Of a stretch of 64,000 bases of DNA, positions 12,796 to 22,522 are shown piece after piece; position 1 is the stretch's first letter; each line of letters starts with the position of its first letter. The stretch covers positions 558,001 to 622,000 of the forward strand of contig CM065650.1 in NCBI GenBank assembly GCA_033220425.1. Reading direction: 5' to 3'. Made by a program: the position numbers and the translations under genes. This DNA is from Lepraria neglecta (lineage: Eukaryota; Ascomycota; Lecanoromycetes; Lecanorales; Stereocaulaceae). Below the pieces are notes generated by a model, which had not been told where the DNA came from, made no database searches, and saw nothing but the letters and a program-made list of their open reading frames with translations.

Positions 12796-13605
12796 CAACA
12801 CAGTAGTAGAACGCCCAAGCGATACAGCTCCGAATGTAGTTGGGCTTGCACTTCGCGACCTGCAGGGTTTATTTCTGGGGTGCTGGCGAAGCCGCAAATA
12901 TACGTGCTTCTGGAATCCTTTGGTGTTACGGATGGATACGAAAATCAGCTGAGTGTTAGCTTGCCGGCTGGATCTACCTCAAAATTAGATATCATGGACT
13001 ATGGATTGTTGCACTTCACAGCTCAGACAGCAGTGTTGACTCTTAGGCGGGCGCAGGAAAGTAGCCGCAATCCCGGTGCTACCAGAGAACGGACGCTAGG
13101 TGGCGACACAGGCACGCTCTTATCCCGTACTATCAAATGCATATCTGGAGCGATGTTCGGGTTGGTTATGAACTGTTTATTAGGAGGTGCTGTGGTAGAC
13201 GAAGACGGAGCAGATGAAGACAAAGCCGATAGAGAGGATACAGATGGACATGATTGGCCAAGTAATCATTGGGTCGAAGCTACTATCCATTCTCTTATAG
13301 GAGAACGGATCGGCATGCTCACCGTTCCTCTCCACTTTTTTAATGAGAAGTCAGAGCGCTCCGGCGAGTTGGTTCTACTATCTTCGGACGCCCAAGAAAA
13401 GGCTGATGAGATTTGTAAGGAAGTGACGGCGGGACGTGACTGTGGGAGTTTCAAACACGTCGATGGGTGCAGACACATCCCGAGTCGGAATATTATGCTA
13501 ATAGAATGGGATAGGGATGTTGCATTCCGGCGAGGCTTAGGTAGAGTGGAAAAGGAAAGTTGGGAGAAAGTTGAGACTCAAGCTAAGAAAATTATTTTAG
13601 GTTAG
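12796..13605 (+). CDS. Hypothetical fungal protein, 5' end unresolved
   Basis: One frame is open from 12796 to the TAG at 13603-13605 (about 269 codons), but the first ATG inside it is far in, so an upstream exon is needed; the start given is only where the frame opens. The middle is strongly acidic (DEDGADEDKADREDTDGHD). The C-terminus MLIEWDRDVAFRRGLGRV...KIILG resembles the ending I know from many uncharacterised fungal proteins, some with HET domains, but no HET motif is present. There is no signal peptide or clear membrane segment. Function unknown. It lies between the P450 and a nuclease-like gene and is probably not part of the polyketide cluster. Confidence 0.5.
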   Translation, partial: QHSSRTPKRYSSECSWACTSRPAGFISGVLAKPQIYVLLESFGVTDGYENQLSVSLPAGSTSKLDIMDYGLLHFTAQTAVLTLRRAQESSRNPGATRERTLGGDTGTLLSRTIKCISGAMFGLVMNCLLGGAVVDEDGADEDKADREDTDGHDWPSNHWVEATIHSLIGERIGMLTVPLHFFNEKSERSGELVLLSSDAQEKADEICKEVTAGRDCGSFKHVDGCRHIPSRNIMLIEWDRDVAFRRGLGRVEKESWEKVETQAKKIILG

Positions 13606-14363
13606 TATTGGCGATTTACAAGGTGAAGTTGAAACCAGCCTATCAAGGCACATTCTTTAGCTCGAGTGGTATGCTTGCACAGATAAATTAGTGAATCTTT
13701 GTAGATATCTCCTATATTATTATAACGGTAAATTTTCCTCGAGTAAATGCCCTCGAGTCTTTGGGAGTGGCAAAATCTAGGCAGCTCAAGCCGAAGGCTA
13801 TGGGATCCATTTCAGGCTCCCACCTATATGTAGTGCTCCCTCGATGCTCCCTCTAAAGCGGCCCTGCTCCCCTTCCCGAACGAAAATGGCTGTTGGGAAA
13901 TTGCTTAGTCATGCTTAGTCAGCACTGTCTTCATTAAGGATGTCTACCTGCAAATAGCTTCTTCTTCTTTAACAACACCTTATGCCCCATAATTTCATCA
14001 ATGGCAATCAGCAATCCTAAGTTCGGGGTGTATATTAATAATATATAGAGTTTCCCCTAACTAAAGCTTCCACGTTGATCGTGCGCTGACTAAGGCGCCG
14101 CTGCATTGATCTAGAGAAGGGATGATGGACTGTAGCAGCCACTTATTTCATTCAAGCTTCAAATGAGCACTCAGAGAGAGTTCCACTGACCCCCCTACTC
14201 TCTGTGAAAACTCTGCTTGCTAAGGGCCTAACCCTATCGGTTAGCACGCTGTCACGTGATCGCTACCATTCTCTGCTTCCGCGCTCATGCCTAGGTTGTG
14301 ACACATATCTTTTCATAGTCGAATAAATTCAGTCTTCAATCAGTTGAACATTCAAATTCAGTC
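13606..14363. other. Intergenic, nothing recognised
   Basis: No open frame of interest on either strand. AT-rich runs occur near 13690-13730 and 14025-14050. The last ~100 bases, with CA/TC-rich sequence and three ATTCAGTC-like repeats around 14325-14363, are the likely promoter and leader of the next gene. Confidence 0.4.
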
Positions 14364-15449
14364 ATGGCACCTACTAAATCTACTAAATCTGCGGCCACTG
14401 AGTTGAAGAAGAGGAAACAAGCATTGAACGTTGATGATCTTAAAAAGCTTCTCGACACCGAACCAGATGACTATAAAATTGCCTGGAACGAGCTTAAACA
14501 CCGCATCATCGAACTCAACGAGCATACACAACAGACGGTCCCCTCAGTAAATTTTTCACAATAGTTGTACTACTGGTAAAAATATGACTAACGTTAATAG
14601 CTTGCGCCATCGACACTCTCTCTTCCTGATGCACGTCAAATCTTCAACTTGCGCAAGGTTAAAGATATTCTCTGGGCTGGCATCAATGAACTCCCAGTAC
14701 CGCAGTATCTCTCGGACAACATCGACAGAATCTTGGCAGTCACCTCCGAAACTCATCAGACGAACGAAGCATTCGCACGGACCATTATAGATCAGATCCT
14801 GATCTCTGCAATATTTGAGGAAAACAACACGCAGACCACTCAGCTTCGAGCCTCATCACAGCCAGAAGACCCTGCAGTCCTAGAACTGCATCACGAGACG
14901 CAATTCCAACGCCAAGTAACCTACGGGGGGGAGACCAGGCTGCTAAGCGGATATGCGGACTACACAGTCTGGTACGAATCGCAGACGAGATCCAATCTTG
15001 CCACCAACTTAATTATCATCGAAGCCAAGAAGATCAACTCCACCGACACATGCCTTGGCCAGTTAACGGCATACATGGGGGTAGTGCATGCCTACAGAAA
15101 AGACAAGCAAAAACAGAACTCTGTCGTCTACGGCGCGGCTTCCGATGGTCTCTCATTCCGCTTCTGTCGTATTGATAATGAGGGCAATTGGAGCCAAAGC
15201 CGTCTATTGGAATGGAAGATGGGGGACAAGGGCAGGATATACTCGGTGTTCAGATCGTTAGTCAGGATAGCGGCATTGTCATCACCCTCTACCTCCCCCA
15301 TCAAGAACCCCCAGCAGAGAGAGAAGGTCCTTGCGTCCTTTGGCAGCCCAGAGCGTACCCGCAAATTCGATTATGGTCTCAGTGCAATGGAAATCCTGGA
15401 GGAGGACGATGATACAGAGATCATAAATTGGCGAGAACCTAGCTCGTGA
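14364..15449 (+). CDS. PD-(D/E)XK nuclease-like fungal protein
   Basis: Two exons, 14364-14546 and 14601-15449, join in frame to 343 aa; the 54-nt intron has a GACTAAC branch point. The N-terminus is Lys-rich (TKSTKS, LKKRKQ) and could act as a nuclear signal. The core has the spacing of a PD-(D/E)XK fold: Asp in LSGYADYTVWY, then hydrophobic LIIIEAKK (the E-x-K strand), followed by the helix QLTAYMGVVHAYRK and VYGAASDGLSFRF. I know many fungal proteins of this shape, often in variable genomic regions; their biological role is not established. Nuclease activity is inferred from the conserved D, E and K only. No transposase or helicase lies beside it. It may act alone in nucleic-acid processing or defence, but the sequence does not prove this. 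Confidence 0.8.
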
Positions 15450-15724
15450 AGGAGGGGACTGCGTGGAGGATTGATATACGATTGGAGGAGGTAACGGGCA
15501 TGCATGAATCTCATTTTATCGAGGAGGGGCAAGCGGGGCTCTGCTGGCACATCAGTCGGAAGTGTTGCTTCCGGAGCTTGAATCAAGGGACCTAGTTTAA
15601 ATGTATCTTATTCTCTGAGTGAGGAGTATCTATAAATAACATCAAAAGGGTATCTCGAAAACAAAAGCAAGCGCCGCCGCCATGTACCGCCAAAAACATC
15701 ATGCTTCCTTCCCTTGTAGTTACT

Positions 15725-18262
15725 TCAGGCCTGCTGTGGTCTCCCAAACATTGAAAATGCTTGTAAATAATGCCCCAGTCCTTGCATACTACCTCTGAAG
15801 CCAGCTTCGCCTGGTTTCGGATCTGGAGGTTTCATCTTGTTTCGCTCTGACCTGGCGGCGTAAGAGTCTGGGTGGATATCTTCTGAGGAAGTACTTGGTG
15901 ATCGTTCCTCGATGATAGGCTTGGCTGGTAGTGGTACATCAGGTTCATCGTCCTCCAGCCCGTCTAGTGATAAGAACGAGCTCGCTCTGCGCGGCTCGAA
16001 ATTGGGAATGGGTAATGGCTTATCCAAATGAAGACCAGTATATTTTCCCTTGGGCGCTGGAACTGGTAATGGTTTTTCTGGCTCAAGATTCTTGTCTTTT
16101 TCTTGAGCATCCGTGTTTGGGGAATAATTGTCCAGCTTCAGCGTCGTGTCTGTGGTAGGCTCATCCGGTAGCACTGGATTGTGGCGTTTATCCCCATCAG
16201 GCAATGATATCTGCGTGTTGCTTGGCGGATCCCATCGAGAGTGGTCTGGCGTCTCCAGCCCTTCATCCAAAAGCCCTTCATCCAGGCTCCCTATGCTCCC
16301 GAGGGTCCGTTCCCATGGATTACTCATACCATGTTTGAGACTCGGGCTAAGGAGGCCTTGGCCTTGATTGAAGGTTTCATCTCCAATCTCATCAGGAGTC
16401 AGTACCCGAGGTTCTAGATTCTCGGGTTCTAAAGGTTCTGCGTGACATGCTAGTGCCTTTTTTCCGGAGGCGAGTAAGGACTCTGAATGGCTGAGACAGC
16501 GCTTGATTGATACGTTTAGCTTCTGTGAATCAAGCAGAAGGGAACGGTGAGCAGCGAGGTCGAGCTCTACGCGTTCAGGATCTCCGAAGCGAGCATGGGC
16601 TGCACGAGCAGTTGGAGATGAAGGACGAGAGGTCGCCGAGGTTGAGGAGATGTTAGACAGAAGGTCTTCAAGCTCATCATCAGAATCTAGTAGATTGTCG
16701 TCAAGCTCATCAGTAGCTTCGGAGAGCATCGACATCTTGCCGGAAGCAGAGCGAGAAGGGGCAACGGAGAGCCTTCCAGAGCGGCTTAGCCGCCGGAATC
16801 GACGTAGCTCAGTGGTCTGCTTACGCATCTCACGCTCGAGAGTGCGATTTATTGCTAGAAGGGAAGAATTGCTGATTTCGAGATCCAGGACCTTCCGTTC
16901 GCGGCGAGCATTAGCTGCGAGCTCATTCATTTGATCGATCTTGCTTTGGCCAGCGGCCGGAAGCTTTGTTGGACTCTGCGGCTGGGAAAAGACCTGGGGC
17001 TGAGGAGGCTCTGGGGTGGTAGCGGGAGGGTTGACACTTTGCGGTAAGGCACCGTTCGCTCCTACGAGAGATGTTGTCCTGGTCTGCTCGATGGGGTTTT
17101 TTTCCGAAAGCCCGATGCTCGATTTTCGCGGTGGGCTCGGGCCAGCTGAATTAACACTCGAAGATCTGCCATGGGTGGTCGTGTAAGTATGTTTTGACGA
17201 ATTGAGGCTAGACCTTCGAGAAAGGTTCGCGTTGCCGTTTGGTATTCCTTGTGGCGATGCAAGCTCACTGGCCCCGTTCGAGACTAGTCGAGTATGTCGT
17301 CTAGGCGATGCCTTGCTGACCAAGGGTTTTTGAGGCAGAACTTCTTCCTTGAGTGGCGATGGTGCCCGTTCTGGACTATTGCCTGTGTGCGCACTGTATA
17401 TGGTCTGTAGTGGTGGCCGATTCGATTGGTTCCCGTTGGCAAGTCGGACAGGTGGAGTCCTCAATTCATTGGCGTCGTTGGCGTAGAAGAACTTTGGCTT
17501 TTGCTCGTCGGGAGTGGGACTGTTGCTGAGGGACGAGGTTCCCACAAACGGGATGTCCTCATCCTTGGGTTGTACATATCCTGGCAACCGGCCTTGCGGC
17601 AGAGCTCGATCAGATGTAGGTCTCGATGGAACGCTCACTTTCACGTCGTTGGCATGGAAGAACTTGGGCGCGTTCTCTGGACTGGCCACCCTCGTCGATG
17701 AGTTGTTGCGCTCCATAAGAACCAGTCTAGAAGACACAGATGAGCCTGGCCCGTCACTGTTTACGCTTCCAGTCCGCGACCTCCGCCCTGTGTTTGCAAC
17801 CCGTAGGCCCAGTCCACTTGTAGTTCGTGCATCCTCTGTAGCCGTCTGGCGGTTCTCAATCGACGGAACAGGCCTAGGCTTGCTGGGTGTCCTGTTTGGG
17901 TTTCCATTTGATGTTGGGGACGTGGTTTCTGCTCTTGCCTTCCTTGACCCTGATCTAGGCGTAATGTTCGAGCTCAAGAAGGGCTTGACTGGTGTTGCAA
18001 CACCGTCTTCAGCAAAGCTTTCCTCCGCGCCAGCTCCTTCGGATGCGCCTTCTCTTCGACGAGCAGAATACCCATTCGTCGCTGGTGTGCCCGCAAGCTT
18101 TGGCAGAGAACTGACTCTGCCGGCCCACTTGGGCAACTGTGTATTGATGTTTGGGACCAGGGGTCGCTTGGGAATGCCATTTTGTTGTTTCTCGTAGCTC
18201 ATTGTCACGGTCGCGGCATGTCGTGCTTCAGTCGACGAGTAGGCCTGTGGGGAATGGAGCAT
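15725..18262 (-). CDS. Large Ser/Pro-rich protein with central coiled coil, conserved in fungi
   Basis: A single open frame of 845 codons starts at ATG 18262. Most of it is disordered and rich in Ser, Pro, Asn and Thr, with many SP/TP sites, as in cortical or cytoskeletal scaffold proteins. Residues ~440-492 (ARRERKVLDLEISNSSLLA onward, through LEREMRKQTTELRRF) form a charged coiled coil followed by a basic RRLSRSGRLS stretch. Two copies of a KFFxAND motif (residues ~200-206 and ~257-263) recur. Acidic and KPLPxP segments fill the C-terminal third (PEKPLPVP, DKPLPIP), possible SH3 ligands. The enzyme-free, modular look suggests an adaptor. I do not recognise a named orthologue. The long unbroken frame and conserved coiled coil argue strongly that it is real. 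Confidence 0.85.
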   Translation of the reverse strand: MLHSPQAYSSTEARHAATVTMSYEKQQNGIPKRPLVPNINTQLPKWAGRVSSLPKLAGTPATNGYSARRREGASEGAGAEESFAEDGVATPVKPFLSSNITPRSGSRKARAETTSPTSNGNPNRTPSKPRPVPSIENRQTATEDARTTSGLGLRVANTGRRSRTGSVNSDGPGSSVSSRLVLMERNNSSTRVASPENAPKFFHANDVKVSVPSRPTSDRALPQGRLPGYVQPKDEDIPFVGTSSLSNSPTPDEQKPKFFYANDANELRTPPVRLANGNQSNRPPLQTIYSAHTGNSPERAPSPLKEEVLPQKPLVSKASPRRHTRLVSNGASELASPQGIPNGNANLSRRSSLNSSKHTYTTTHGRSSSVNSAGPSPPRKSSIGLSEKNPIEQTRTTSLVGANGALPQSVNPPATTPEPPQPQVFSQPQSPTKLPAAGQSKIDQMNELAANARRERKVLDLEISNSSLLAINRTLEREMRKQTTELRRFRRLSRSGRLSVAPSRSASGKMSMLSEATDELDDNLLDSDDELEDLLSNISSTSATSRPSSPTARAAHARFGDPERVELDLAAHRSLLLDSQKLNVSIKRCLSHSESLLASGKKALACHAEPLEPENLEPRVLTPDEIGDETFNQGQGLLSPSLKHGMSNPWERTLGSIGSLDEGLLDEGLETPDHSRWDPPSNTQISLPDGDKRHNPVLPDEPTTDTTLKLDNYSPNTDAQEKDKNLEPEKPLPVPAPKGKYTGLHLDKPLPIPNFEPRRASSFLSLDGLEDDEPDVPLPAKPIIEERSPSTSSEDIHPDSYAARSERNKMKPPDPKPGEAGFRGSMQGLGHYLQAFSMFGRPQQA

Positions 18263-18825
18263 ATCATCTTCGGTAGCTGCAAGTTGTTAGAGTGTTGAAA
18301 AGACGTTCGATGAGATCATGAAATTGTGGGTTGGACAAGTCGTGTTGATGTCGCGCGGAGGGCTCTAAACCGGCTAGGCTAGCGCGAGCTTCGGTCTATG
18401 ACGCACTACGACTATTTAGAAGACCGCGTCCATCATGCTACGAGTATGAGTGTTGAGTGTTGAGTGTTTCGAAAGGTATACTACCATTCAAACAAGCGAA
18501 ATATGGATCACAAAGCCGGTGACCCACCCATAGTCAGATTATACTCGCAAATTAGCTCAGGTCATACAACGTCGTCCTGGACCCAGTATCAATCCACAAT
18601 TTCCCATCATTTATAACTACTGCATACACCATCTAATGCTAAGAAAACGTTTAATCGGGTTGCAAAACTAACACAAGGGCTTCAAAGATGGCAGGAAAAG
18701 GATAGAGCTGATGTAGAAAAAGGGGACAAATTCCATAACGTGAAATCCAATACCAACATAAAGAATCTGCTTCAGCGATCCATGACCCGCAGTCCTTCAA
18801 TTGAAGTTAGTGGACAGCTCGACAA
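18263..18825. other. Intergenic, promoter side of the coiled-coil gene
   Basis: No gene is seen. The short direct repeat GAGTGTTGAGTGTT occurs near 18449-18466. The stretch carries the minus-strand promoter and the 3' flank of the pseudogene that follows. Confidence 0.4.
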
Positions 18826-19515
18826 TCAATGATGAGCAGTGAAGAATGTATCGTAGACTGCCGCGATGATGGCAGCCAAGATCACCATGACAATCCCGTT
18901 GGCTGGATAAGTTATGTTGTCTCCCTGGTCCAACCAACTAAAGCCCACTTCCACCCTCGAATCAAGACCAGTAGCCTTCGCGTTCCAGTTGTCGTCAAAT
19001 AAGGCTAGGGACCGATAGTCAGAGACTAGTATTCGAGGAACTCCAGAAGAGGCAAAGTATGTATTGACTAGCTTAGCAATAGCAAGTAGGAAACCAATTT
19101 TGTCAGAATTAAGACACTTCGAGGTTCCGGGACTCTGCTAAACTTTCACACCGGTTACTTTGTTGTATACAGCCATTGCGTCCTCGTTCGAAGCCCTTAT
19201 AGGATTCGTCTGGTATGATCGCCAGCCGTATTGACTCCAAGCCGTTGTAGGCCATTGGGCTGTAACCAATGCTCCTGGACCCTTATACACCAGGAGCATA
19301 CAAGCTTCTTGAAACCTTGATATGTAGCATACCAAGCATAACAGTATCGCAGGTCACCAACAGTGACTTCAGTCCCCGATGAGAGTACCACCGCAGAAGG
19401 GATCAGATTGTTTAAAAATCCATGTGCAATTCTTCACATAAGGTAGAATATACTGATTGGTGGCCCGAATAACACCCGACTCTACTGACAGATTCATGCA
19501 TGGATTCTCAATCCT
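18826..19515 (-). pseudogene. Broken gene for a secreted, tail-anchored fungal protein
   Basis: On the minus strand a coherent protein can be read in pieces. The last piece ends at TGA 18828-18826 with a hydrophobic tail (GIVMVILAAIIAAVYDTFF) typical of a C-terminal membrane or GPI-type anchor, preceded by GTSKCLNSDKIGFLLAIAKL and FASSGVPRILVSDYRSLAL. A TAG near 19140 separates it from an in-frame upstream piece ending in AVYNKVTGVKV. Further up, another frame holds a Cys-containing stretch (ENPCMNLSVESGVI, LPYVKNCTW, DPFCGG) ended by TGA. The Cys and Asn-x-Ser/Thr sites suit an extracellular protein. At least two stops and two frame changes make it a pseudogene unless unseen introns remove them. 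The family is not recognised. Confidence 0.6.
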
Positions 19516-20400
19516 GTCGGGGAGTGCCTGGTTCGTGGCTTATACGATAGCTATATCCTTCGACGGGAGGCAGTATTCGATGAAATTTCCGGGCGGAAAC
19601 GTAAAGAGGACAGTTGGTGGTCTTCAGTGTGCAATTTGTTCACGGCAATGGGATAAGAAGCGACAGTCAAAGGGACAATAGGTATAGTCCGCCAGACGAC
19701 AGGTTGAGGCGCCCCAGGCGTGGAAAGTTTTCGCAATTGGGCCCAGACTAACGGCTCGATGCACAACCTATACCAAATTTGTTCAACCCAGACGAGATGT
19801 CAATTTCAGAGTAGCTACAATCAAGCCACAACAGTATTCACGTGGTGGCTTGCTCGTATTCTTAGCTTTATACATAAATAGAGTGGAGTATAACACGATC
19901 GTAAGGAAACAATTTGCGAAGACACGCTGTTCAGCAAAGACGGTAAATAGCGACACGTGTAGGCTTTGAGGGAGAGAAGGTTCTAGCGTCAAGAAGCCAG
20001 ACATTATTGAAGAGTGTATACGCGAGGATAAACGGACATTGGTCCACGAACCACTACTTCTAAGGAGAGCGTGCAAGTCACCAAGAGACGGGCTGAAAGC
20101 CGGCGTATTTAGATCATTGTCTTGTTGAAGAAATCGTCGAGACGATATCAATTCTCGGCAAGAGATTCCCGATTCGACTAGCCTCGTTTTTGAACGAAAA
20201 GCCGTTTATGACGGCGTTGAGTCCTCACTGTCCTACCCTATTACAACCTGTTACGCGTCAGAAGGGACAGAGAGTACAGTCTGATACGCAGCTCAAGGGC
20301 CAGATCTACAAGTAATGCAAATGTGTGAAAGCAGAGCGCGTTAACGCGTGCTCTCGAGCCTGATGCCGACTAGGCTACTGGGTTGGTATTCCAATACGAG
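19516..20400. other. Intergenic, no gene supported
   Basis: Short frames exist on both strands but none has a motif. The 5' part of the neighbouring pseudogene may extend to about 19760 in decayed form. The last ~150 bases are the likely promoter and leader of the polymerase gene. Confidence 0.4.
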
Positions 20401-22522
20401 ATGACAACGGATGGAAGGAAACCCCAGCCAGAAGTCCAAGATGCTGTCGCTGCCGCCACTGCTCAGGCAGTGGTTGGCGAGCATGACACCCTCAAATACC
20501 ATCTTCTGGGACCCTCCTTGACCAAAGCTGGGCAGGACTCTGTCGATCAACAGAAGGTAGCAACAGTCATGCCTTCTAAACAGTGTGCTTCCCGTTTGCT
20601 AACTCTTGCAATAGATCTCAGAGATAATATATAATGCCTCCAAAGGCTCCAAGTACTTCAACAACGAGGAGTACAAGGACAAGAACCTTACCCAGAAGAT
20701 CGAGAAAATCCTAGCCAAGAAACGCCAGCTAGAGCGCATGGATCTTGCCTCAGACCTCCGACGAGCAGATGAATGCATTGCAGAGCTCGAACTTTCACGG
20801 GACCTCTCCCAGACCGTTATCCATATCGACTGTGATGCCTTCTACGCCGCTGTCGAAGAGCTGGACCGACCAGAACTCAAACATGTGCCAATGGCTGTTG
20901 GAAAAGGCGTTCTCACAACGTGTAATTACCACGCCAGGAAGTTCGGCTGCCGAAGCGGTATGGCAGGCTTCGTGGCAATGAAGCTATGCCCGAATCTTAT
21001 CTGTCTACCATTGAATTTCGAGAAGTACACAGCGAAGGCGCAAGAGGTCAGGGAGATACTAGCAGACTACGACCCACGATTCGAGAGTTCTAGTATCGAC
21101 GAGGCCTATTTGAACATCACAGAATACTGCGGAGAGAAGGGCATGAACCCAGAAGAAGCCGTGACACAGATTCGGAACGAAGTCTACGAAAAGACTCATA
21201 TCACGATCTCCGCTGGTATCGCCGCGAATGCCAAAATCGCAAAGATAGCCTCCAACAGGAACAAGCCAAATGGCCAATTCAGAGTTGCAAATGACAGGGC
21301 TACGATCCTAGCCTTCATGCGTGATCTCCCCACCCGCAAGGTGAATGGTATTGGACGGGTCTTCGAACGTGAGCTAGATGCAATTGGTGTTAAGACCTGC
21401 GGCGACATCTACTCTCAGCGTGCATATCTCTCAAAGCTCTTTGGCGAGAAGGCTTTCCAATTTCTCATGCAATGCCATCTTGGACTTGGACGCACCAAGG
21501 TTCAGCCCGCGGAAGAGTACGAGCGCAAGAGCGTAGGAACTGAGAGCACCTTTCACGACATGAGCGACAAGACCGAACTGCGAGAGAAGTTACGCTGGAT
21601 TGCTGAAGAGCTGGAGAAGGATCTCACACGTACACAGTTCAAAGGTCGAACACTGGTGCTGAAAATCAAACTGCACACCTATGAGGTCTTGACGAGGCAG
21701 ACGGTTCCGCCAAAAGCGGTCGGCACGGCAGACGACCTATACACCTATTCTCTGCCCATGATGGCTAAGCTCGAGAAGGAGATACCTCGGATGAAACTTC
21801 GGCTTATGGGGCTTAGATGCACGCATCTAGTCAGTACGAAGAAGACCGGGATCGACTTCTTTGGAATGAGGCGACTATCTTCAGCTGATGGCGATGCTAG
21901 TCTTTCGAGAACCAAAGTGGACGAAGACGGAGAATGGGAAGTTTGGCCCGAAGAGGAATTCGAAGCAGCTGCACGCCAGGAACGTCAGGACGAGATGAAT
22001 GAGCTCGAGCGGCTCAGCCAGGAGCACCAGTCCCAGGACGACGTGTCAGCCCTCGATCCGTTGACACAAGAAGAGGAGCTCGAAGAGGCCAATCGCCGCC
22101 ACAAACATGGCAGGGAGATCTTGCCAAATCCTACACCCAAGAAACAAAGTACCTCCAACGCTCGAGAATTAGGTCCCTCCGTTGGCTTCCAGAAGCCTGC
22201 TACAGGCTATGTGCCACCTCCCAAGGAGGAAAAGCTATGGATGTGCCCTATATGTGCGAGACCGCAGTCAGCGAGTGACAAGGATTTCAACGATCATATC
22301 GACTTTTGTCTGAGCAGGCAGACTATCAAAGAGGCGGTGAGGGACACGTCGCCTTCGCCGCCTGCGCTGGAAAGGCCAACGTCAGACGGTGGGGGGAAGG
22401 AGAACGGCCATCATTATAGCCATGGCAATAAAAGGGGTAGACCGCCTAGCAAGCGAAAAGGCGAGCCTGTGATGAGCGAGAGGGGAAGTAAGAAGCTGTT
22501 CTTTGGGGTGCAGGGGAGTTAG
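20401..22522 (+). CDS. POLK: DNA polymerase kappa (Y-family translesion polymerase)
   Basis: Exons 20401-20556 and 20615-22522 give 687 aa; the intron ends TTGCTAACTCTTGCAATAG. The N-terminus (KYHLLGPSLTKAGQDSVDQQ, then EIIYNASKGSKYFNNEE) is the N-clasp region typical of kappa enzymes. Catalytic motifs are IHIDCDAFYAAVEE (metal-binding Asp plus steric gate) and SSSIDEAYLNI (SIDE carboxylates), followed by helix-hairpin-helix VNGIGRVFERELDAIGV and the little finger. Near the C-terminus CPICARPQ...HIDFC is a single UBZ4-type zinc finger for ubiquitinated PCNA, and a basic tail (GNKRGRPPSKRKG) suits nuclear import. It copies past minor-groove lesions in the nucleus. ATG 20401 was chosen because upstream in-frame codons lack an ATG. 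The protein looks complete. Confidence 0.95.
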
